Source: Chloroflexota bacterium
GTDB taxonomy: Bacteria; Chloroflexota; UBA11872; VXOZ01
NCBI GenBank assembly: GCA_022824225.1
Contig: JAJEAH010000068.1
Coordinates: forward strand, 1-64,000
Length of the DNA: 64,000 nt
Direction of reading: 5' to 3'
In this document: positions 45,829-55,433 of the stretch, one piece after another
Numbering within the stretch: the stretch's first letter is position 1
How the letters are laid out: every line of letters begins with the position of its first letter
Notes under the pieces: model-generated
The model's database searches: none
What the model saw: the letters and a program-made list of their open reading frames with translations, nothing else
Told to the model about the DNA's origin: nothing
Position numbers and translations under genes: made by a program

Positions 45829-46680
45829 CTAAGACCCTGGCTTGCTCCGCGCCGGCGCGCCGGGTACGCACGCGTATTCCGGCACTGCTTCTCCGTCCAC
45901 GAGGTGCTCGGCCACGATGCGGTCCACGGCGGCCTCGTCCACGCCGCCGTACCACGTGCCGTCCGGATGCACCACCATGATCGGCCCCAGATCGCAGGGA
46001 TACAGGCAACTGGTGCGCACAGTCATCACGCCCTGCTTGCCCCGTAGTTCATTCTCTCTGAGTTTCTCCTGAAAATAAGCCCACGTCTTCGGGGCGTTCG
46101 CCAGCGTGCAGCGGGGCCCGTGGCAGAGAAACACCTGGTGGCTGTGGGCGGGAATCTGATTCCACGACCGCGCCCGATCCTTAATGGTCGGGTCCTTGCC
46201 AATATCCGTGCAGTTCCGCGCATCCATCGCTGCTGCGCTCACCGCATCTCCCAGGTGCTTGCTATCGCCGAGCGGTGGGGCCAATGCGATTTCCACGGTT
46301 CCGTCTGTAATATGCTCCCCCACCCAGTCCCGGATTGCGAGCGGCAGCCACCAACGCAGCGTGCGGTCCATGGGCACCAGGGCGGGCACGATGAGCAGAC
46401 GGCGGGATCCTGCGTCCACGCACGCTGCCAGCACCGCGGGCAAGGCCGGCTTGCCCTGCTCCATAAATGCGTAGCGCACGTCCCGATAGCGCCCGGAATC
46501 CGCAACAGACGAGACAATCCGCTCCAGTTCTTCTCGCGGCGCGGCGCCATACCCGCCGCGACCCACAATCACAACCGTATCAAACGGCATGCTGTTGGCA
46601 TCCAACGGCCTGCCGTTGGGTTCTACTGCGGCTCTTGGGGACGAATCGTTCGTCCCTTGCTCACTTTGGGGGTCTGACAT
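45829..46680 (-). CDS. CbiX/SirB chelatase-like domain fused to a [2Fe-2S] thioredoxin-like ferredoxin domain
   Basis: 283 aa; N-term VVIVGRGGYGAAPREELERIV...FMEQGKPALPAVLAACVDAGSRRLLIVPALVP; C-term VFLCHGPRCT...TSCLYPCDLGPIMVVHPDGTWYGGV. Confidence 0.7.
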   Translation of the reverse strand: MSDPQSEQGTNDSSPRAAVEPNGRPLDANSMPFDTVVIVGRGGYGAAPREELERIVSSVADSGRYRDVRYAFMEQGKPALPAVLAACVDAGSRRLLIVPALVPMDRTLRWWLPLAIRDWVGEHITDGTVEIALAPPLGDSKHLGDAVSAAAMDARNCTDIGKDPTIKDRARSWNQIPAHSHQVFLCHGPRCTLANAPKTWAYFQEKLRENELRGKQGVMTVRTSCLYPCDLGPIMVVHPDGTWYGGVDEAAVDRIVAEHLVDGEAVPEYACVPGAPARSKPGS

Positions 46681-46712
46681 GGTGAAGTGCTTTCACTGCG
46701 TGCGCTTGGGTT

Positions 46713-47546
46713 CTAGCTCCCACCAACCAGCACTGCTGAGGCAGGCGCCTCAGCCGGGGCCGTAGCTGACGGCACGGCGGCGTGTGCGGGTAGGAAGACA
46801 ATGTGGAGTTTGCCGGTGCGGGGATGGACTTGCACCTCGGCCTCTACGCCGAAGACCTTGCGCAGGATCGCAGGCTGCACCACCTCTGCCGGGGTTCCCG
46901 CCGCAACTATCTCCCCGCCCTCCATGAGGTAGAGGCGGTCGCAGTACGTGGCGGCCAAGTTGAGGTCATGCAACGCCGTAAACGTCGTTACCCCAAGTCC
47001 GCGCACGAGATCGAGGACTTCGAGTTGGTAGCGTACGTCCAAGTGATTGGTCGGTTCGTCAAGGATGAGAAAACGCGCTTGTTGCGCCAAAGCGCGGGCT
47101 ATCAGGACTCGCTGCTTTTCGCCGCCGGATAGCGTCGCGAACGAGCGGTCCGCGAATGAGAGCATACCGACTTGCGTCAGCGCGTTCTCCACCAGGTCGT
47201 GGTCCTCTGCGTTTTCGCGCGCGAACATGCTCTTGTGGGGTGTGCGGCCCATCAGCACCATTTCCCACACCACGAACTCAAACTCGCCGGGCGTCTCCTG
47301 CAAGACGGTGGCCGTCCGCCGAGCTGCCTCTTTGGCATCGAGGTTCCACACGTTGTCGCCGTTCAGGGCAATGTAGCCGGCATCGGGCTTGAGCGCCCGG
47401 TAAATGCAACGCAGCAGGCTCGATTTGCCGCTGCCGTTGGGCCCGAGCACGCCGACAAGCTCGCCCGCCGCCACGTCTACGGCAACATCACTTAGAATCG
47501 TCTGATCTTCCACACGCCACGTTACCTTTTCGACGTGCAACGTCAT
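46713..47546 (-). CDS. FecE/BtuD-type ABC transporter ATP-binding protein
   Basis: 277 aa; GVLGPNGSGKSSLLRCIY Walker A, LSGGEKQRVLIARALAQ signature, FLILDEPTNHLD Walker B. Confidence 0.93.
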   Translation of the reverse strand: MTLHVEKVTWRVEDQTILSDVAVDVAAGELVGVLGPNGSGKSSLLRCIYRALKPDAGYIALNGDNVWNLDAKEAARRTATVLQETPGEFEFVVWEMVLMGRTPHKSMFARENAEDHDLVENALTQVGMLSFADRSFATLSGGEKQRVLIARALAQQARFLILDEPTNHLDVRYQLEVLDLVRGLGVTTFTALHDLNLAATYCDRLYLMEGGEIVAAGTPAEVVQPAILRKVFGVEAEVQVHPRTGKLHIVFLPAHAAVPSATAPAEAPASAVLVGGS

Positions 47547-48658
47547 GATCGGCCTCCTCCCAGCGCATTTCGATTCCGGCGCATCAACCAGATGAAGAAC
47601 GGGCCGCCGAGAAAGCCCGTAATCACGCCCAGGGGCATCTCCTCAGGCTGCACGATCGTACGCGCGAGCACGTCCACCCAGACCAAGAAAATGGCGCCCG
47701 CCAGCAAGCTGACCGGCAACACCCGGCGGTGGTCGGAGCCAACGAACAGGCGGACGGTGTGGGGCATCATGAGGCCCACGAAGCCGACGGCACCGGCGAG
47801 CGCAACCATCACGCCGGTGATCATGGCCGCCACCACCATCAGCACACGGCGAAAGCGGTTGGTATCCACGCCGAGACTGATGGCCGTTTCCTCTCCGGCA
47901 ACCAGCGCGTTGAGCGGCCGCGCCTGCAAAATCAAATACGCAGTTCCGATCACCAGCGCAATGAGTGGCAAGGTGAGGTAGCTCCATTTGGCGCCTGCCA
48001 CACTCCCCTGGAGCCAGAAGAGCACCGACCTGATGCCCTCGGCGTCGTCGGCCCGGAAAATGACAAAACTTGTAGCCGCCGAAAGCACGTACGACAACGC
48101 TACGCCAACCAGGATCAGCCGGATTGGCGAGAGGGTGCCGCGGTTTTGCGCCAGCGTGATGACAATGACAAAGGCCATCACCGAGCCAAAGAATGCCGCC
48201 ACCGAGAGGGAATAGATGCCAAAGAACTTGAAGACGCCCATCAAGATTACCAGCACCGCGGCCAGCGACGCCCCCGACGAAATCCCGAGGATGTAGGGGT
48301 CCGCCAAGGGATTGCGCACGGCTGCCTGCATGGCGACGCCAACCACCGCCAGCCCCGCGCCGATGATGGCCGCCAGGAAGACCCGGGGCAAGCGGATGAG
48401 CCACACAATGTTCTCATGGGCGGCAGACCACTCGCCCGCGGCAAGACCGGTCATGCGCGCCAGGGCAATCTGCCACACCGTTAAGGGTGAAATCGCCACC
48501 GGCCCGATGGTCACGGCCAGTGTCAGCGTCACCAACAAGGCCGCCGTTAGGGCGAGCACAGCCAAAGGAAAGCGCGCGTCCCGGCGCTTGGCTCGAGGAG
48601 CCGGCGCCGGGGGCGTTTCGCCTGGGTCCTGGCTCGCTTGTTCTACTGCTGTCCCCAT
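47543..48658 (-). CDS. FecCD-type ABC transporter permease
   Basis: 371 aa; LPRVFLAAIIGAGLAVVGVAMQAAVRNPLADPYILGISSGASLAAV. Confidence 0.93.
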   Translation of the reverse strand: MGTAVEQASQDPGETPPAPAPRAKRRDARFPLAVLALTAALLVTLTLAVTIGPVAISPLTVWQIALARMTGLAAGEWSAAHENIVWLIRLPRVFLAAIIGAGLAVVGVAMQAAVRNPLADPYILGISSGASLAAVLVILMGVFKFFGIYSLSVAAFFGSVMAFVIVITLAQNRGTLSPIRLILVGVALSYVLSAATSFVIFRADDAEGIRSVLFWLQGSVAGAKWSYLTLPLIALVIGTAYLILQARPLNALVAGEETAISLGVDTNRFRRVLMVVAAMITGVMVALAGAVGFVGLMMPHTVRLFVGSDHRRVLPVSLLAGAIFLVWVDVLARTIVQPEEMPLGVITGFLGGPFFIWLMRRNRNALGGGRS

Positions 48659-48682
48659 GCAGTTAGCTTCTCAGCTTCTAGG

Positions 48683-49690
48683 TTACTCAGGGTAGAAGCC
48701 CTGGAACAGGGTTTCAATTACGTCGACGCTGCGAGGACCGGGCTGCGTGGCCGTGAACTCCACGATGACGAAGCGCTCTTCTTGGACAGCCCGCAGCGCT
48801 GCCAGTGCCTCGGTGTTGTTCAAGTACTCGATCTTCTCCTCCGCTGTGGACCACGAAGCATGGTGCAGCACGATGACGTCCGGGTCGCGCTCGATGACGG
48901 CCTCCCAGTTCACCGTGGCGAAGCCGCCTTCCACGTCCGCGAAGATGTTGACGCCGCCGGCCTCTTCCAGCAGCGCATTCACAATGCCGGTGCCGGCGGC
49001 CGTATACGGCGCTTCGTCGCCGCTGTCAAAGACAAACACCTTAACCTTTGCGTCCGCCCCCTGCGTCACGGCGTGAATTTCCGCCAACCGCTCCCGCTTT
49101 TCGGCCACGTATGCTTCCGCTCGCTCCGATACGCCGAAGATCTTCCCAATAGTCAGGAAGTCGGTGAATACGTCCTCGATTGTCGCCTTGCTCTCCAAGC
49201 AATTCGCATGGGCAAGGTAAGAATTGATGTTCAAATCCAGCAAGGCTTCACGCGGTCCGGCCACCTCATCGCGGAAGGCGCTTACCCAACCGGCGTAGAT
49301 GAAGTCAGGCTCCGCTCCCAAGAACACCTCACGGGACGGATAGGTGTCCGAGAGCACGGGTATCTGTGCGTACGCGTCGGCGAGATTGGGCAAGATTGGG
49401 TCTTCCAAGTACGCCGTGCCGACCATGTGGTCTTGCAGTCCCAACGTCAACATCACCTCAGTGGCGTGCTGCGCCATCGCTACGGCCCGCTGCGGCGGCT
49501 GATCGTAGGTAATGGTCACACCGCAGTTTTCGATGGTCACCGGCTCGTAGGCTGACTCACTCATCTGCTCCGGCTCTGTTTCCGCCTGCGGCATAGCCAC
49601 CGTACCGCAGGCAGCAAGCAAGGCGGCGCCGGCATTCGCGAGACCAGCGGCTAGCACCTTACGACGGCTCATTGACCGAACGCGAATCAT
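48683..49690 (-). CDS. FecB/BtuF-like ABC transporter substrate-binding protein, Tat-type lipoprotein
   Basis: SMSRRKVLAAGLANAGAALLAACGTVA; VTITYDQPPQRAVAMAQHATEVMLTLGLQDHMVGTAY; start ATG at 49690 (GGAGG upstream). Confidence 0.9.
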   Translation of the reverse strand: MIRVRSMSRRKVLAAGLANAGAALLAACGTVAMPQAETEPEQMSESAYEPVTIENCGVTITYDQPPQRAVAMAQHATEVMLTLGLQDHMVGTAYLEDPILPNLADAYAQIPVLSDTYPSREVFLGAEPDFIYAGWVSAFRDEVAGPREALLDLNINSYLAHANCLESKATIEDVFTDFLTIGKIFGVSERAEAYVAEKRERLAEIHAVTQGADAKVKVFVFDSGDEAPYTAAGTGIVNALLEEAGGVNIFADVEGGFATVNWEAVIERDPDVIVLHHASWSTAEEKIEYLNNTEALAALRAVQEERFVIVEFTATQPGPRSVDVIETLFQGFYPE

Positions 49691-49732
49691 CTGCAGCAAT
49701 CCTCCCGATTAAGTTTATCACTACTCAGAACC

Positions 49733-49790
49733 ATTCTCATATACTAATGAGAATAGATTTCATTAAAGAGGAGTGCGTTTGCTTTGTCAA
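49733..49790 (-). promoter_or_regulatory. Promoter (TTGACA-17-TTTAAT) plus perfect inverted repeat operator
   Basis: Minus strand: TTGACA (49785-49790), TTTAAT (49762-49767), ATTCTCAT-ATACTA-ATGAGAAT (49733-49754). Confidence 0.8.
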
Positions 49791-49869
49791 GGGCCGGTTG
49801 CGGCTTTTCTGCGGTTTTTCAGGATGCGCCGGTCAGTACTCGCTGTGCCTCACTCACGGAAACTGATCC

Positions 49870-50403
49870 CTAGCTCGGCTTGCCGGTGGGGTAGAGAAAC
49901 GGCACCCAGGTCTCATGGGGTTGGGCCGGGACGTTGCGCAGGTGGGCGAGGTAGCCGTTCAGACGGGGCTTGCCGGGACTGGCCAGCAGCCGCATGCGGG
50001 CCTCATCGGCGGTGCGGCCGCCCTTGCGGTGGTTACAGTCTTTGCAGGCGGAGACGAGGTTTTCCCAGGTATGGCCGCCGCCTCGATGCCGGGGCATGAC
50101 GTGGTCGATCGTCAACTCGCGGGACTGCACCCCGCAGTATTGACACGTATGCCTATCGCGCCGGAAGACCTCCTGGCGCACCAGGCGGGGGCCGGTGGGC
50201 GGCCGCTTGACCAAGTACTGCAGCTTGATGACCGACGGCCGGGAGAAGCGGGCCTCGGCGGACACCAGGTCCTCCGCATAGCGCTCGACCATTTCCGCCT
50301 TGCCGTTCAGCAACAGCAAGAACGCCCGCCGCACGTTGCAGATATTCAGCGGCCGGTAGTCCAGGTTCAAGACCAGAACACGCTTGTCTATGCCGTTCCT
50401 CAT
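49870..50403 (-). CDS. HNH endonuclease family protein
   Basis: 177 aa; CQYCGVQSRELTIDHVMPRHRGGGHTWENLVSACKDCNHRKGGRT. Confidence 0.92.
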   Translation of the reverse strand: MRNGIDKRVLVLNLDYRPLNICNVRRAFLLLLNGKAEMVERYAEDLVSAEARFSRPSVIKLQYLVKRPPTGPRLVRQEVFRRDRHTCQYCGVQSRELTIDHVMPRHRGGGHTWENLVSACKDCNHRKGGRTADEARMRLLASPGKPRLNGYLAHLRNVPAQPHETWVPFLYPTGKPS

Positions 50404-50763
50404 CAGCCGCGCCTACCAAGAACCGCCGACACGTGTCCGGCCTATGCTTGGTCTGTTGGTGGATAAGCTACGGAACTCGCGCCTCCTGACTGCGGTAGGC
50501 GACTCTTGCCGCGCCCTTTTTGCTGTGCCTTAAATGCATTCTAGTCTGCACCGCCCGTGTTCACAATACCGTTGACCGCCAGCATACCCCAAAGTATACT
50601 GAACATTAGGGGCAACATGCTGCGCATACGCAAGAGTCCGATTCGGTCATACCCTACCCCAAGGCACACCAGTGCCGCACGCAGCATGTTCTACACTCAC
50701 TCAGGGGTGCTTCATCGAGAAACGCACATTGCGCTCTCCTGAGCATTTAACAAGGGGGCATGA

Positions 50764-51045
50764 ATGTATTCCAGTCTGATTGGCAAAGTGGAGAAAGCAA
50801 ACCGCTATACGGAAGAGCGGGACCGCTTTAGCTTTACCGCGTTCACCGTCAGTGTCCGGGGTGACAACAACGAGCACGTGGTCGCGTTTCAAGACGGCGA
50901 GTGGCGCTGCGACTGCGACTTCTTCACGATTTACGGACTGTGCAGCCACGGCATGGCGCTCGAGCGCATCCTGGGCGAGATGGTCCCCGCCAAGATGACG
51001 TTCGCCGATCTCATCAAGGCCAAGACCGGCATGGCCCTGCCCTAA
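50764..51045 (+). CDS. SWIM zinc finger domain protein
   Basis: 93 aa; CDCDFFTIYGLCSHGMALE (CxCx8CxH). Confidence 0.8.
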   Translation: MYSSLIGKVEKANRYTEERDRFSFTAFTVSVRGDNNEHVVAFQDGEWRCDCDFFTIYGLCSHGMALERILGEMVPAKMTFADLIKAKTGMALP

Positions 51046-51096
51046 GCTCCGCCCCGCGCTCACCGCGCGCGGACGCGCCGCGCCGCTGATCCCAGC

Positions 51097-51660
51097 ATGG
51101 CGGTGGTTCTGAGCGCGCGGGGCCGGACCGCATCCCACTCCCGCATGTTCAAGCTAGACCCACAAGACATCGAGGTCGTGCGCAGCGTCCAGCGCAGGAA
51201 GACCGTCAGCGGCGCTCTCAAACACGGCAAGCTGCGTGTGCTCGTGCCCGCGCACCTGAGCAAGGCGGAAGAAGCCTATTTTGTTGCAAAGGTGCGCCGC
51301 CGCGTCGAGTTGCAGGAGACCAAGGCGCGGCTCAACCACGGCGATCCACTCCGCAAACGCGCCGACGAACTCAACCGGCGGTACTTTGGCGGCAAACTGG
51401 CATACGCCTCCGTCACCTACGTCACCAACCAGAACAGCGTATTCGGCAGTTGCAGCGTGCGGCGCGGGACGATTCGCCTCTCCCACCATCTGGCCGGGAT
51501 GCCGGAGTGGGTGCGGGACTATGTCCTGATGCACGAATTGGCGCATCTCGTCGAGCCCGGGCACAACCGGCGCTTCTGGGAGATCGTGAACCGCTACCCC
51601 CGCACGCGGGAGGCCCGCCGCTACCTGAGGGCGTACGCCAAGGGCGAGCCGGTCTCCTAG
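51097..51660 (+). CDS. YgjP/SprT-like zinc metallopeptidase
   Basis: 187 aa; LMHELAHLVEPGHNRRFWEIVNRYP (HExxH...H). Confidence 0.85.
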   Translation: MAVVLSARGRTASHSRMFKLDPQDIEVVRSVQRRKTVSGALKHGKLRVLVPAHLSKAEEAYFVAKVRRRVELQETKARLNHGDPLRKRADELNRRYFGGKLAYASVTYVTNQNSVFGSCSVRRGTIRLSHHLAGMPEWVRDYVLMHELAHLVEPGHNRRFWEIVNRYPRTREARRYLRAYAKGEPVS

Positions 51661-51813
51661 CGGCGCACAGCGCCGCGACCCGATGGGCAGTTGGCGTGCG
51701 CGCCAATCCGCGGTCTCCTAGCCGCACGCAGCGCCGCGTCGCACCGTCCCGTTGGCGCGCCGGCCTCGCGCCGTCACGTTCCATCCACGGCAATCCTATG
51801 GCATGCTGAACCA

Positions 51814-52329
51814 ATGGCAACCGCAAAGAAGAAGAAAGCGCGCCGGGCCGCCGAGGTCCGCGACCCCAACAATATGGCGGTGGCGGCCAATCGCCGCGCG
51901 CACCACAACTACCACATCGACACCACCTTCGAGGCCGGTCTGGCCCTGCTCGGCACGGAGGTCAAATCGATTCGGGCCGGCCGTGTCAACCTGGCCGAGG
52001 GCTTTGTGCGCGTCATCGACAGCGAGGCATGGCTGTGGAACGTGCACATCTCGCCCTATCGGCGCGGGGGGTACGTCAACCACGAGCCGACCCGGCCCCG
52101 CAAGCTGCTGCTGCACAAAGACCAGATCGCCGTTCTCCAGCAGCATTCCCAACTGAAGGGCCACACCGTAATCCCGCTGCGCCTGTATCTCCGCAACGGG
52201 CGGGTTAAAGTCGCCGTGGCCGTCGCGCGGGGCAAGAAGCTCTACGACAAGCGGCAGGCCTTGGCGGCCAAAGACGCCCGGCGGGACATGGACCGCGCGG
52301 CGCGGGAGTTTGCCCGGAACCGCTGGTGA
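51814..52329 (+). CDS. smpB: SsrA-binding protein SmpB
   Basis: NRRAHHNYHIDTTFEAGLALLGTEVKSIRAGRVNLAEGF...RGKKLYDKRQALAAKDARRDMDRA; start trimmed from ORF 51691..52329. Confidence 0.96.
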   Translation: MATAKKKKARRAAEVRDPNNMAVAANRRAHHNYHIDTTFEAGLALLGTEVKSIRAGRVNLAEGFVRVIDSEAWLWNVHISPYRRGGYVNHEPTRPRKLLLHKDQIAVLQQHSQLKGHTVIPLRLYLRNGRVKVAVAVARGKKLYDKRQALAAKDARRDMDRAAREFARNRW

Positions 52330-52739
52330 TGAAAGCGTCCGCACTGCGGTGACCGGCAAGCCCGCGCGTGCACTTGGCTTTAGGCGCGGAGAGTGCGCGT
52401 TCCGGACCCAACAGGCGGAACACCCGGGCAGTCACGTGCCGGACTCTGCCCACCCTCCCAAGCCGGCCCGCCGCCAATTCAGCTTGCGCGCCGCCAATTC
52501 AGCTTGCGCGCCGCCGCTGGTATACTTGACCCACCACGCACGGCGCATGCCATGCCGCGTGCACGCAACGTGGTTTCCGGCGGACGCCGGAGAATAGCAA
52601 CCGGCAACGCAAGCGCACGCAGAGCAGGGCGCGTGGATCAATTGTGCGCGTTTTCCATTGCGATGGGAATCCACCTCCCCCAAATCACTGAGGCCCTTGC
52701 CCATCGTTTCTTGCACCACCCACAAACTGGAGTACACCT

Positions 52740-53906
52740 GTGGACGAAATCCGAGTTGGTCTCACCGGACTGGGCGCCCGCGGCCGCCACTGGCTGAAGA
52801 CGCTGGACAACTTCAACGGCTACCGGGTGACGGCGATCTGCGACCCAATCGAGGAACTTCACGGCATTTCGTTGGACGCCCTCAGCGACCCGGATTCGGT
52901 GAAGGTATACGCCGAGTATAAAGACCTGCTGGCGGACCCCAACGTGGACGCGGTGGCGCTGACGGTGCGCTGCCAAGAGCAGGGCGCGCTGGCCGCCCAG
53001 GCCCTGGAGGCCGGCAAGCACGTCAACTCAGAGGTGCCCGCGGCGCACACGCTGGAAGACTGCTGGCGCATAGTAATCGCGGCGGAGCGCAGCGGCAAGG
53101 TCTATCAACTTGGGGAACAGCGGCGTCACTCCGGCGAATTCGCCGCCTGGCGCGAACTGGTGCAGGAAGGCAAGCTCGGCAAGATCACGTTTTGTGAGGG
53201 CCAGTACATTGGCTACAAAGAACCGGCGCGCTACCACCGGCTGCCGGGCACGGCGCAGCTTGTGCCCATTGCCGATCTGCCCAATCACCCCGAGGCGGAA
53301 CCCACCTGGATCAACCTCATGCCGCCCATTCACTATCTGCCCCACGAGCTCAGCCCCATCCTCATGGTGCTCGACGACCGCGTGACCGAGGTTACCGCCA
53401 TGAGCACGCGCTCGCCAAGCTATATTCATGAGGAAATTCAACAGCCGGACATCCAACTGGCAATAATGAAGACGGCGAAAGACACGCTCATGCGCCTGGC
53501 CGTAGCCTACACGCAACCCACCCCCCCGCGAGACAACCACTGGTGCCACATCATGGGCACCAAGGGCTCGGTGGAATTGGCGCGCTCGCTGAAGGACTCC
53601 CCCAAGCTGTGGCTGGCGGATGCGCAAATGCACGATCACGCGGAAGTTGATTGGAAACCCCAACGCACGGATGCCCCCGCGGAAGCGCGCGGCAGCGGCC
53701 ACAGCGATACCGACTTTTACATCCACGCCACGTTCCGCGATGCGGCGCTGCACGACAAGCCGCTGGAATTCGACCTCTACAAGGCCATGGACACCGCCGC
53801 GCCGGCCGTCTTGGCCTCAGAGTCCATCGCCCAGGGCAGCAAGCTCATGCACGTGCCGGACTTCCGCCCCGGCCCAAACCGGCGCAAAGGCGAATTGCCA
53901 AGGTAG
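52740..53906 (+). CDS. Gfo/Idh/MocA family oxidoreductase
   Basis: 388 aa; EIRVGLTGLGARGRHWLKTL, VDAVALTVRCQEQGALAAQALEAGKHVNSEVPAAHT; GTG start. Confidence 0.88.
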   Translation: MDEIRVGLTGLGARGRHWLKTLDNFNGYRVTAICDPIEELHGISLDALSDPDSVKVYAEYKDLLADPNVDAVALTVRCQEQGALAAQALEAGKHVNSEVPAAHTLEDCWRIVIAAERSGKVYQLGEQRRHSGEFAAWRELVQEGKLGKITFCEGQYIGYKEPARYHRLPGTAQLVPIADLPNHPEAEPTWINLMPPIHYLPHELSPILMVLDDRVTEVTAMSTRSPSYIHEEIQQPDIQLAIMKTAKDTLMRLAVAYTQPTPPRDNHWCHIMGTKGSVELARSLKDSPKLWLADAQMHDHAEVDWKPQRTDAPAEARGSGHSDTDFYIHATFRDAALHDKPLEFDLYKAMDTAAPAVLASESIAQGSKLMHVPDFRPGPNRRKGELPR

Positions 53907-54029
53907 GACTACGTCAACCTGACGAGCGCCAAAACATGCGTTAGTATTGCGCCAATAGAGGCGAACCGCCGTAGCACGGGGGCTTGCCTCCGGAGAGAAG
54001 GATGGCCTCGTCATTTCCATGAAAACAGA

Positions 54030-54515
54030 ATGCCGACCTCCGTCATTGCTATGAAGATAGACTGCAACCGCGACCTCAAGGACGTGCTGGACGAGCGGCT
54101 CTTTGGCAAGATCGGCATGGCGCCCACTAGCTGGGACTGGTACAGCGGCGAGACCGTGCAGTCGCAGCAATACTTCTATCCCACCATCCCCGATTCCTAC
54201 ACCTATCTCGATCCGCCGTACCGCGTCAACGGTCACGTGGTGCGGAGCGGTCCCGGCTGGGCGGTGATGTGCGCCGCCGACATCGCCCGCTTCGGCCACC
54301 TGCTCGCCACGCAGGGCCTCTGGCAGGGCGAGCAACTCATAGACCCCCAATGGCTGCGCGGCCACGGCGGCGGCACCCGCAGCGGCGTCAGCGGCGAAAG
54401 CACCCACTATACTGCCTTGGCCCAAGTCACCACCGAGGGCGTCGAGCACGTCCACTCCAGCGCGAGAGAGAGCTTCATACCCGAGCACGTATTTGCAGGA
54501 CCCGTGCAAGTGTAG
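54030..54515 (+). pseudogene. C-terminal fragment of a class C beta-lactamase-like serine hydrolase
   Basis: DLKDVLDERLFGKIGMAPTSWDW..., RSGPGWAVMCAADIARFGHLLATQGLWQGEQLIDPQWL; the SxxK-bearing N-terminal half is absent upstream. Confidence 0.65.
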
Positions 54516-54691
54516 GGCAGATCATGGTTGGTTGGGAGCCGGTCAGTCAGCGGGGCCTCAACCACTCTTATTTTAAATCCCACGCCTATCCGGTACCGCA
54601 GGTTTGCAGCCTGCGCCCATCCCCAGCAAAAGGAGCCTGAATGGGCATCCTTCACTCCAGAGCAGCTATTGGCCCAATTCTTGGTCGTCCA

Positions 54692-55411
54692 ATGGTCAGG
54701 TCGTTAGCGATAATCGGCGCGTTCTTGCTGGCCCTCACGGCTTGCAGCGCAAGCGTACAACCCGCGTCACCTACGACTATGCCAACCACAGCGCCTGAAG
54801 TCCAATTGCTCGCCACTGCTACGTCCGTGGCGCCATCCGCGCCGGAAGTGCGGATACGCCTTGAGCAAGAGTGCCGCCAGTACGGGAATTGTGGTGATCC
54901 AACCAATTGGGACGCACTGGTTCTCGCGCTGGAGCAACGTCCGCTGCAACTTCCCGATCTGAATCCGGGTGAGGCCTGTCCGGAACCATCCCTCCGCCCG
55001 GTGGAAGGCTACCCGTTTGAAGTCGTCGGCGACGGGCCCGTCTACGAACTAGGGTATCTGGCAGTGGTGAGCATCGATGGGAACGTCGCTTATGCGCATG
55101 AGGGATGGCATTGGAATAAAGTGGTCTGGGCGCGCGACCCGCAGTATACGGGCCCCATTGTCATGCGGGGCCGCCAACTGAACGGCCCGGAAACGCTGCG
55201 CTTCCAGAGAATCGAGGGCGCCGGCCCGACGCCGGAGCTTGCGCTTCCCTCGCTGCATATCCCCGCGTACACCACCGGCAACCGTGATGACGCGCCGGGT
55301 TGGGAAGACATCATGACCTGGGTAGTCGTCCGCGCATCGGGCTGTTACGGCGTGCAAATCGACGGCGCCGGCTTCAGCACGACAATTGTCTTCGAGGTGT
55401 TAGCGCAGTAG
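54692..55411 (+). CDS. Hypothetical lipoprotein
   Basis: MVRSLAIIGAFLLALTACSASVQPASP lipobox; no family recognised; start chosen inside ORF 54641..55411. Confidence 0.6.
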   Translation: MVRSLAIIGAFLLALTACSASVQPASPTTMPTTAPEVQLLATATSVAPSAPEVRIRLEQECRQYGNCGDPTNWDALVLALEQRPLQLPDLNPGEACPEPSLRPVEGYPFEVVGDGPVYELGYLAVVSIDGNVAYAHEGWHWNKVVWARDPQYTGPIVMRGRQLNGPETLRFQRIEGAGPTPELALPSLHIPAYTTGNRDDAPGWEDIMTWVVVRASGCYGVQIDGAGFSTTIVFEVLAQ

Positions 55412-55433
55412 GCATAGAGAACGTATACCAGCC

